Shown here piece after piece: positions 1-5,168 of a DNA stretch of 9,471 bases; positions within the stretch are counted from its first letter, which is position 1; every line of letters starts with the position of its first letter. Source of the DNA: CAYWRO01 sp964460345 (lineage in GTDB: Bacteria; Planctomycetota; Phycisphaerae; Phycisphaerales; UBA1924); NCBI GenBank assembly GCA_964460345.1, contig CAYWRO010000110.1, positions 1 to 9,471 on the forward strand. Direction: 5' to 3'. The position numbers were made by a program, and so were the translations under genes. The notes under the pieces were generated by a model, which saw only the letters and a list, made by a program, of their open reading frames with translations, did not search any database and had not been told where the DNA came from.

Positions 1-536
1 CCCCCACCTTTTCCCCTGCGCGCTTGTTCCGCCTGGCAGGCAGAATGCACGAAAGGCTTGCCGCCCTCCGACGCCGCTCTGAACCCGAAACCCAACCCCG
101 CCAGTTGCGCCGCCACCACCGCCGCCAGCAGCGCGCTCGCGATCGACAGCGCCGTCCACACCAGGAGCCCCGCGCGCGCCCCTGTGAGCGCCAGCGGCGC
201 GAGAATCAGAAACGCGCTCGGCGGATAGAGCAGGTCCTTGTCGGGATTCGCTGAAGAGACGTTGCGGGGTCCCGCGCCTCTCGTCGCCGGGTTGATCGCC
301 GGGCTCCCGCCCGCCTCGAGCCACACGCGGCCGACCGTCTGAGCATCGTACGGGTTCTCTGCCCGCACCCACGTCGCCGTCGCCGCGTGGATGAGCGCAA
401 AGTCCGCCGCGCGATCGTGGTCGACCCTCCCCGGCCCGCGGAAGGCGAAGTACGCCGCGGCGAGGACCAGAAGCACCATCGCAATCGTCCATTTGCGGCG
501 GGAGGATCGGGCGTTGGTGAGGTGAGGGGTCGTCAT
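1..536 (-). CDS. GT87-like (DUF2029) membrane glycosyltransferase, N-terminal part, cut by window edge
   Basis: The minus-strand frame from the ATG at 536 is open for 178 codons to the left edge, so the C-terminal part is missing. Visible: a basic N-terminus, a hydrophobic helix at about residues 16-33, an NPYD motif at 61-64, then LLYPPSAFLILAPLAL at about 102-117, followed by a second long hydrophobic stretch to about 150. In family GT87 (polyprenyl-phosphate-dependent mannosyltransferase-like proteins) the order helix, 'NPYD', 'YPP...L..PL' is characteristic; these enzymes move sugars from lipid carriers on the outer face of the cytoplasmic membrane. The donor and acceptor cannot be told. 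No Shine-Dalgarno site precedes the ATG; a TACTCT box lies at 569-564. It is divergent from pqiA. The part after residue 153 is polar and may be a loop. Family call fairly secure, exact activity inferred. Confidence 0.68.
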   Translation of the reverse strand, partial: MTTPHLTNARSSRRKWTIAMVLLVLAAAYFAFRGPGRVDHDRAADFALIHAATATWVRAENPYDAQTVGRVWLEAGGSPAINPATRGAGPRNVSSANPDKDLLYPPSAFLILAPLALTGARAGLLVWTALSIASALLAAVVAAQLAGLGFGFRAASEGGKPFVHSACQAEQARRGKGG

Positions 537-641
537 GGGTCGCGGTCATTGAAAGCCAGACGGAGAGTAGGGCCGCCCCGCCACCTGGGACGAGCAACGG
601 ATGGGCCGAGCATTTCGGTCGCTACCCTACACTCGGTGCGG

Positions 642-1274
642 ATGCAGGCGATCGATGGCCGTGATCTGAGAGCGTGCGGGTGCTGCGGGCTGGTGCAGCA
701 CGTGGGGGTGGTGCCGGCGGGGTTTGTCGCGCGGTGTGCGCGGTGCCACGATGTTGTTTTGCATGGGGGGAGGGGGGCGACGAAGACGATTGCTCGCACG
801 GCGGCGCTGGCGCTGGCGGCGCTGATCCTGTATCCCCTGGCGATGATGCTGCCGGTGATGGAGGTCGAGCAGCTCGGCCACGTGCACTCGGCGACGATCT
901 GGTCGGGCGTGATCGCGCTGATCAATGAAGGGCAGGTGGCGATCGGTGTCATCGTGCTCGTCTGTTCCGTCGTGATCCCGCTTTTGAAACTGCTGGGGCT
1001 GTTTGCGCTCACCGCGGGGAATCTCGTCCTGAGCCGGCGGCGGCGGGCGCTGACGTACCGGCTCGTCGAGTGGACCGGGCGCTGGGGCATGGTGGATGTG
1101 CTGCTCGTCGCGCTGCTGGTGGCGATCGTCAAGCTCGGCGACTGGGTCGACGTCCACCCGGGGCCCGGCGCGATCGCCTTCAGCGCGGTGGTCGTGCTGT
1201 CGCTGCTGGCGTCGGCGAGCTTTGACCGGACGGTGATCTGGGAGGGGGAGGGGGAAATGACGAATGATGAATGA
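642..1274 (+). CDS. pqiA: PqiA-family integral membrane protein
   Basis: 210 residues from ATG 642; a GTG two codons upstream (636) is an alternative. The same frame is open further upstream, but that part is Arg/Pro-rich and lies antisense to the neighbouring gene, so I exclude it. A zinc-ribbon-like N-terminus has Cys12, Cys15, Cys32 and Cys35. Hydrophobic helices follow at about 49-70, 97-127, 148-166 and 174-193. The stretch WTGRWGMVDVLLVALLVAIVKL (144-165) is the conserved PqiA core (usually 'W.M.EVFLLG.LV...KL'), and the ending SFDRTVIW also fits. E. coli PqiA carries two such domains; this has one. PqiA proteins pair with PqiB MCE proteins in envelope lipid transport and membrane integrity, as expected from the next gene. 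The last residues (MTNDE) are encoded by a heptamer repeat, so the C-terminus looks remodelled by it. Confidence 0.88.
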   Translation: MQAIDGRDLRACGCCGLVQHVGVVPAGFVARCARCHDVVLHGGRGATKTIARTAALALAALILYPLAMMLPVMEVEQLGHVHSATIWSGVIALINEGQVAIGVIVLVCSVVIPLLKLLGLFALTAGNLVLSRRRRALTYRLVEWTGRWGMVDVLLVALLVAIVKLGDWVDVHPGPGAIAFSAVVVLSLLASASFDRTVIWEGEGEMTNDE

Positions 1275-1311
1275 CGAATGACGAATGATGAATGAGGAAT
1301 GATGAGTGAGG
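1256..1311 (+). repeat. Tandem heptamer array, 8 copies, consensus AATGAYG, spanning the pqiA/pqiB junction
   Basis: Eight contiguous 7-bp units with no indels: AATGACG, AATGATG, AATGACG, AATGACG, AATGATG, AATGAGG, AATGATG, AGTGAGG. Units vary mainly at position 6. Because 7 is not a multiple of 3, ATG and TGA occur in all three frames. The pqiA stop (TGA 1272-1274) is formed in unit 3. The pqiB ATGs (1299, 1302) are in unit 7, with a GAGG made by the variant unit 6 (1294-1297) just before them. Read on the other strand the array gives the HSSFVIR-type heptapeptide seen in spurious ORFs. A purine tract with three G-runs (1240-1255) precedes it. Confidence 0.93.
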
Positions 1312-2222
1312 GATCGCGGAGCGTGAGGCGTGGGGCGGGAGCGGGCGATGTGCCGCGGGCGACGATCGCGCGGTCGCGGTCGTGGGCGTCGTGGTTGTGG
1401 CTGGTGCCTGTCGCGGCGCTGGTTGTCGCCGCCGTGCTCGGGTGGCAGGCGATGAAGCAGCGCGGGATCGCGATCACGATCGAGTTCAAGGACGGCGCGG
1501 GGCTGCGCGTCGGGGATCCGATCTCGTACCGCGGCGTGCGCATCGGGCAGGTGAAGCAGGTGCGGCTCGGCGAAGACCTCGGGCACGTGCACGTCGAGGC
1601 GGAGCTGGTGCGCGAGGCGGAGGGGTTGGCGGTCGAGGGGACGCGCTTCTGGATCGTGCAGCCGGAGATTTCTCTTTCGAAGATCTCGGGGCTCGAGACG
1701 CTCCTGGGGCCGCGCTACATCGCGGTGGCGCCGGGGCAGGGAGGGGCGATGCGCGACTTTGTCGGCCGCGAGCGCTCCCCCGAAGAAGAAGAGATCGTCG
1801 CCGATGGGCTGCGGATCGTGCTGGAGTCGGCGCGGGCGGGGTCGCTCTCGGTCGGCGCGCCGGTGACGTACCGCGAGGTCCGCGTGGGCGCGATCACGGG
1901 GTTCGAACTGGATTCCAGCGGCCAGAAGGTGCTGATCGAGGCGGTGATCGCGCCCCAGCACGCCCGGCTCGTGCGCCACAACAGCGTCTTCTGGAATACC
2001 AGCGGCGCCTCGCTCGACGTCGGCTTCAAGGGCGTGACGGTGCGGGCCGAATCACTCTCGACGATCGTCGCCGGCGGCATCGCCTTCGCGACGCCGACGA
2101 AGGCGGGCGATCGTGTCGCGAGCGGCCATCACTTCACGCTTGCCGGTGCGGTCGACGACGACTGGCTCAAGTGGTCGCCGGATCTCGGCGCTGCGCCGGC
2201 GGCGGCTTCATCGTCCCCCTGA
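1299..2222 (+). CDS. pqiB: PqiB-like MCE-domain protein with two MCE domains
   Basis: 307 residues; ATG 1299 or, better placed after GAGG at 1294-1297, ATG 1302. One membrane anchor at about 31-49 follows an Arg-rich cytoplasmic tail. Two MCE (MlaD-type) domains follow. The first spans about 55-147, with the typical GLRVGDPISYRGVRIGQVK and, near its end, LLGPRYIAVAPG. The second spans about 170-283, with LSVGAPVTYREVRVGAITG. MCE proteins form hexameric rings or tubes across the periplasm that carry lipids between membranes. E. coli PqiB has three MCE domains and about 546 residues, so this is a short version. It lies 24 nt after pqiA and is surely co-transcribed. No PqiC-type lipoprotein follows. 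The C-terminal end converges on a minus-strand gene and overlaps it by 94 bp. MCE assignment firm; PqiB rather than MlaD because of the pqiA neighbour and the two tandem domains. Confidence 0.85.
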   Translation: MMSEGSRSVRRGAGAGDVPRATIARSRSWASWLWLVPVAALVVAAVLGWQAMKQRGIAITIEFKDGAGLRVGDPISYRGVRIGQVKQVRLGEDLGHVHVEAELVREAEGLAVEGTRFWIVQPEISLSKISGLETLLGPRYIAVAPGQGGAMRDFVGRERSPEEEEIVADGLRIVLESARAGSLSVGAPVTYREVRVGAITGFELDSSGQKVLIEAVIAPQHARLVRHNSVFWNTSGASLDVGFKGVTVRAESLSTIVAGGIAFATPTKAGDRVASGHHFTLAGAVDDDWLKWSPDLGAAPAAASSSP

Positions 2223-2773
2223 GTGGAACCGGGCGGGGTGGAGGAAGCGGCGGCGGGGGGGGAGGGGAGGCGCCAGCACTCGCCGCACGTCAGGCACTCG
2301 TACCAGCCCTTCGTCTTCAGCGGCTCATCCGTGAGCGTGCCGCCGCAGGCGCGGCACCGCGGCCACAGGCGCCACGCGGCGTTGCACTCGGGGCAGATGC
2401 GGCAGCCGTCGGGCTCCGGCTCCAAGCCTCGCAGGTCGTAGTCGCATGAGCCACAGTGATAATGCGCCAGGCGAATGCCGGCCGGCGTGATGGAGTGCGA
2501 CGCCAGCTTGTAAAGCATGGGCAGAGCGCCGAAAACAAGGACGAGCCCGCAGGGACTGATCAGCGCGAGCGCTGCCCAAACCCCCTGGGCCAGCGCGCCC
2601 GTGGAAACGGCCAGGATGTAGACGACGCTGAGGCCGATCCAGAAGGCAGCCCGCCGCAAGGGCATGGCATCCTCATCGATCCGCCACCAACTGCCTCCGC
2701 GAACGCGGTATCTCTGGCCGCGATGATCGAGGCCGCGTTCCGACTTGTGAAAACTGAATCGCTGGGCTGGCAT
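2129..2773 (-). CDS. Membrane protein with two zinc ribbons, function unknown
   Basis: 214 residues from ATG 2773. Two hydrophobic segments lie at about 41-61 and 64-88. Ribbon 1 has Cys107 and Cys110 (CGSCDYDLRGL) with Cys127 and Cys130 (CPEC); the CxxCxYDLRGL...CPEC form is frequent in planctomycete proteins. Ribbon 2 has Cys140, Cys143, Cys160 and Cys163, with a further Cys166. A Ser/Ala/Pro-rich tail from about 170 has no recognisable fold, and its last 94 bp are antisense to the end of pqiB. Start choice: ATG 2773 has a TATGCT box 6 nt upstream and no Shine-Dalgarno site, fitting a leaderless transcript. An internal ATG at 2665 (MPLRRAAF..., 178 residues) is preceded by GAGG at 5 nt and starts just before the first helix, so it is a real alternative. 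It lies 43 nt downstream of the coiled-coil gene. No function can be assigned. Confidence 0.68.
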   Translation of the reverse strand: MPAQRFSFHKSERGLDHRGQRYRVRGGSWWRIDEDAMPLRRAAFWIGLSVVYILAVSTGALAQGVWAALALISPCGLVLVFGALPMLYKLASHSITPAGIRLAHYHCGSCDYDLRGLEPEPDGCRICPECNAAWRLWPRCRACGGTLTDEPLKTKGWYECLTCGECWRLPSPPAAASSTPPGSTQGDDEAAAGAAPRSGDHLSQSSSTAPASVK

Positions 2774-2779
2774 CCGAAC

Positions 2780-2785
2780 AGCATA
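2780..2785 (-). promoter_or_regulatory. TATGCT -10-like box, 6 nt before the zinc-ribbon gene ATG
   Basis: On the minus strand TATGCT is followed by 6 nt and then the ATG at 2773. No -35 hexamer is clear. The spacing puts the expected transcription start at or next to the A of the ATG, which would make the mRNA leaderless. The same spacing occurs before tilS, phoU and pepP. Confidence 0.4.
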
Positions 2786-2816
2786 ACGACAGTGCGGGCA
2801 AACGGGGGACGGAGCA

Positions 2817-3566
2817 TCACACGTTGCGCAGGGCGAGGATGAGTTCGACCTTTCCCGTGTGCTGCTCCAGCCGCCGGGCGATCTCCATCGCCGAACACCC
2901 TTCGTCCGCCAGGCGGTAGACCTCGCGTGTGATCGGGTCGGCCGCCCCGTCTAGGTCCGCCGGGTCGCTCCGGCTTCGCTGCGGATCGGGACCCGGGATT
3001 GGCGTGCTGCGGCCCCGGCCGCCCGCGGGCGCTCCGTTGCGCATCGCCGTCTCCAGGCGCTGGATTGTCTCGTTTGCCTCGGCGAGAAGGATCTCCAGCC
3101 GGGCCGCCTTGTTGTCGAGTTGCGCGGCAAACCGCCGCGTCAACTCCTCGACGTCGACCATCAGATTCGTGAGCTGATCCCGCTGCTCGGCGTCGGATCG
3201 AAGGGACGCGAGGCGCTCCGGCGGGGCCAGCGGCGCCGCATCCCGCCGCCGCGCCGCCCGGCGGCGGGCGGCACGCATCAGGGTCATAACGAGAATCGCG
3301 ATGCCCGCCGCGGCCAAGCCGCCCGGCAGCCAGGATGGGAGCGGCGGCCCCGCCGACGAAGCTCCCTCGTGCCCCGGCGGCTGCGTGGTTGCAGTCCCCT
3401 GGATTGAGCTCCGCGCAGCACCGTCCTGCCCCACCGGTTCGGCCGAGCCGACCGGAGCGGGCGAAATCCCGTGACTGGCTTCCTGCGCTGCGTCCGCCTG
3501 CAAGCGTGCCTCCGTGCACCGCCCCCCTCGCCACCCACTCCGCGAACATCCCCCGCGATCCTCCAT
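2817..3566 (-). CDS. Membrane-anchored coiled-coil protein with C-terminal HTH-like segment (resembles DUF6115/DUF2802-type proteins)
   Basis: 249 residues from ATG 3566. The frame stays open to ATGs at 3587 and 3620, and the last of these would overlap tilS by 27 bp, so the start is uncertain. In order: a disordered Gly/Ala/Pro-rich N-terminal 75 residues; a transmembrane helix (SWLPGGLAAAGIAILVMTLM, about 78-97) followed by a very basic Arg cluster; a long heptad-like helix rich in Leu, Glu and Arg (about 116-175); a Pro/Gly/Arg linker; and a C-terminal segment (about 211-248), ITREVYRLADEGCSAMEIAR and onward to KVELILALR. That segment looks like a small helix-turn-helix of the type ending several bacterial membrane coiled-coil proteins of unknown function. 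It is upstream of the zinc-ribbon gene and probably co-transcribed. I assign no function. Coding support: strong domain-like periodicity and no competing ORF. Confidence 0.66.
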   Translation of the reverse strand: MEDRGGCSRSGWRGGRCTEARLQADAAQEASHGISPAPVGSAEPVGQDGAARSSIQGTATTQPPGHEGASSAGPPLPSWLPGGLAAAGIAILVMTLMRAARRRAARRRDAAPLAPPERLASLRSDAEQRDQLTNLMVDVEELTRRFAAQLDNKAARLEILLAEANETIQRLETAMRNGAPAGGRGRSTPIPGPDPQRSRSDPADLDGAADPITREVYRLADEGCSAMEIARRLEQHTGKVELILALRNV

Positions 3567-3581
3567 CGTATCGGCACAGAG

Positions 3582-3587
3582 TACCAT
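3582..3587 (+). promoter_or_regulatory. TACCAT -10-like box, 6 nt before tilS ATG
   Basis: TACCAT, then 6 nt, then ATG 3594. There is no Shine-Dalgarno site and no recognisable -35. A minus-strand TACTCT (3583-3578) overlaps it, so the two divergent genes may share one short promoter region of about 30 bp. Confidence 0.4.
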
Positions 3588-3593
3588 CGCTCG

Positions 3594-4682
3594 ATGAGCG
3601 GTGTCGAGCCGGAAGGGCATGTCAACCTTGCAGGGGTGAAGCGTGATGCGGCGTCGCGGCGGATCGTCGCCGAGTGGCGGCGCCTAACCGGTTGGCAAAG
3701 GTCAGGCCTAGAGACGCCTCGTGGTACGGAAACGCTCATCGCCTGTTCAGGTGGGGCGGACTCGACCGCCCTGCTCCTGGCACTGGCGGCATCGGAACCG
3801 GAACAGATCGCCGTCGCCCACATTCTCCACGACATGCGACCGGCCGCCGAGGTAGAGGCGGACCGGGACTTTGTCCGCGACCTGACCCAGCGGCTCGGGC
3901 TGGAGTACCTGCAGGGACAGGCGTCGATCAGGACCGGTCCGGCCGCGGTGCCGCGGGGAAATCTGGAGGCAGCGGCCCGCCGCGTGCGCTATGCGGAACT
4001 GGCCCGCCTGGCGGAGCAGGCTGGAACCGGCTTCATCGCCGCGGCTCACCAGGCCGACGACCAACTCGAGTCAATCGTCATGGCCCTGCTGCGCGGGGCT
4101 GGGCCGCGTGGCATGCGGGGGATTGCTCCGTCCCGCCGCCTGGCGGCCGCGGGCGCCGGGGGGACGGTGATCCGGCTGGTGCGCCCGATGCTCAGCGTTC
4201 GGCGAGCCGATGCGGAGCGGATCTGCTCAATCGCGGGGGTGACGTGGCGGGAGGACCAGACGAATCTGGACGTTTCCCGGCTGCGGGCGGCCGTGCGTCA
4301 TGAGGTCCTCCCCACGCTGCTGCGGCTGCGGCCCCGGGCAAGCGAGCACGGGGCATCGACGGCCCGCCTCATGCGTGAGGCGCAGCAGGTCATCGACGTG
4401 CAGACGGCCGCGCTAGTGGAGCAGTCCGAAACCTTGCAGAACGCGGTTTCCTGGCCGCGGCGTGCCATCGCAGCGGGGTCGGCACTGCTGGTCGGAGAGG
4501 CCCTGCGTGCGGCAGTGATGCACCTGCAGGGCGCCCGTCGGCGGGACAGGCTGACCCACCGGGCTCTCGCCCCCGTCGTGGAGGCGATCCGGGATGCCTC
4601 CACCGAGCCTCGCCGGTTCACACTGGCCGGCGTGATTGTGACTGTCACGGCTCATACCGTCACGGCATCTAAGAGGGTGTGA
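3594..4682 (+). CDS. tilS: tRNA(Ile)-lysidine synthase TilS
   Basis: 362 residues from ATG 3594. TilS uses ATP and lysine to convert C34 of the CAU-anticodon tRNA-Ile to lysidine, which changes its decoding from AUG to AUA. PP-loop ATP-binding motif: SGGADS (52-57). HxxHxxR-type motif: HILHDMRP (76-83). Then EAAARRVRYAEL (125-136), AAHQADDQLESIVMALLRG (150-168), and EDQTNLDVSRLRAAVRHEVLP (220-240), matching the usual 'ED.SN......R...RH..LP'. The C-terminal 120 residues are poorly conserved, and no clear TilS C-terminal domain is seen, so this is a shortish form. The open frame extends upstream to 3471, but that part is Pro-rich and antisense to the neighbour. A TANNNT box 6 nt upstream supports ATG 3594. 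Its stop overlaps a possible GTG start of the next gene (TGA 4680-4682; GTG 4679-4681). Confidence 0.93.
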   Translation: MSGVEPEGHVNLAGVKRDAASRRIVAEWRRLTGWQRSGLETPRGTETLIACSGGADSTALLLALAASEPEQIAVAHILHDMRPAAEVEADRDFVRDLTQRLGLEYLQGQASIRTGPAAVPRGNLEAAARRVRYAELARLAEQAGTGFIAAAHQADDQLESIVMALLRGAGPRGMRGIAPSRRLAAAGAGGTVIRLVRPMLSVRRADAERICSIAGVTWREDQTNLDVSRLRAAVRHEVLPTLLRLRPRASEHGASTARLMREAQQVIDVQTAALVEQSETLQNAVSWPRRAIAAGSALLVGEALRAAVMHLQGARRRDRLTHRALAPVVEAIRDASTEPRRFTLAGVIVTVTAHTVTASKRV

Positions 4683-4702
4683 GTGCGGAGATCAGGCAAA
4701 AC

Positions 4703-5089
4703 ATGAGCGAAACGACCCAAACGGTGCTGCTGGTTGGACACTGCGGTCCAGACGCCCACATGCTGACCGCGGCAGTGCGCCGGGCTGTTCCCGGAGTGGA
4801 TGTTCAGATTGCGAACGATCCGAAACGGCTCGACGCCATGCTGCCGGCGGCATCGCTGCTTCTGGTAAATCGATTGCTGGACGAGGACCTCGGCGGCGAC
4901 GGGGTCGGCCTGATCCGCTCACTCTCGCAGCAGGAGCGCCCCGGGCCTCCAGCGATGCTGATCAGCAACTACGACGATGCGCAGCAACAGGCCGAGGCCG
5001 CCGGAGCGCTGCCGGGTTTCGGCAAGGCGTCTGTGATGAGTGATGAGACGCGTCGGCGGATCCGTGCAGCACTGGGTCTCGAAGAGTGA
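4703..5089 (+). CDS. Receiver-like (pseudo-receiver) protein without phosphoacceptor Asp
   Basis: 128 residues from ATG 4703, 20 nt after tilS; GTG 4679 in frame would add 8 residues and overlap the tilS stop. The fold pattern is that of a response-regulator receiver: strand 1 TVLLVG (7-12), helix, a strand VDVQIAN (32-38), central strand SLLLVNRLLDED (51-62), strand AMLISNY (84-90), and FGKASV (106-111) with the usual invariant Lys at 108. The acidic pair normally just after strand 1 is replaced (VGHCGPD), and the phosphoacceptor position appears to be Asn56. Phosphorylation as in two-component signalling is therefore unlikely. It stands alone, with no kinase or output domain. A role as a protein-interaction or conformational module is inference only. 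Confidence 0.72.
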   Translation: MSETTQTVLLVGHCGPDAHMLTAAVRRAVPGVDVQIANDPKRLDAMLPAASLLLVNRLLDEDLGGDGVGLIRSLSQQERPGPPAMLISNYDDAQQQAEAAGALPGFGKASVMSDETRRRIRAALGLEE

Positions 5090-5101
5090 GAATGGTTGGA
5101 A

Positions 5102-5119
5102 GCGCGGCCGCGGCCGTGC
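5102..5119. terminator. GC palindrome after the receiver-like gene, possible weak terminator
   Basis: A perfect 12-nt palindrome CGGCCGCGGCCG (5105-5116) is extended by one wobble pair and two G-C pairs to 18 nt. It begins 13 nt after the stop of the receiver-like gene. No T-run follows, so it is not a canonical intrinsic terminator and may be only a GC-rich coincidence. Confidence 0.25.
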
Positions 5120-5131
5120 ATGAAACAGGCA

Positions 5132-5162
5132 GCGCCGTCCGATCGGCGCGAAGGACTATCAT
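5132..5162 (+). promoter_or_regulatory. phoU promoter region: inverted repeat plus TATCAT box 6 nt before ATG
   Basis: GCGCCG (5132-5137) and CGGCGC (5144-5149) form a perfect 6-bp inverted repeat with a 6-nt spacer. TATCAT follows at 5157-5162, then 6 nt, then ATG 5169. The inverted repeat sits where a -35 element would be, so it could be an operator or simply a small hairpin. There is no Shine-Dalgarno site, fitting a leaderless mRNA. Confidence 0.38.
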
Positions 5163-5168
5163 CCGGCA

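Noticed and set aside
387..641. N-terminal extension of pqiA by 85 codons
   Set aside because: Basic, Pro/Arg-rich, and antisense to the GT87-like gene; the zinc-ribbon start and a TACACT box favour ATG 642.
533..1543. 336-codon minus-strand frame containing HSSFVIRHSSFVI
   Set aside because: Another antisense frame across pqiA-pqiB; the repeated peptide comes from the 7-bp tandem array (21 nt equals three units) and is not a protein repeat.
627..1979. 450-codon open frame on the minus strand opposite pqiA-pqiB
   Set aside because: Composition is Arg/His/Pro/Asp-heavy with no domain, as expected of an antisense frame of GC-rich genes; the opposite strand encodes clear PqiA and MCE motifs. 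Its HHSSFIIR repeats are only the heptamer array read backwards.
1382..2449. 355-codon plus-strand frame overlapping pqiB
   Set aside because: Ala/Gly/Arg-rich out-of-frame reading of pqiB with no recognisable motif.
2560..3549. 329-codon minus-strand frame overlapping the coiled-coil gene
   Set aside because: Gly/Arg/Ala-rich shadow; the alternative frame has a transmembrane helix, coiled coil and an ordered C-terminal module.
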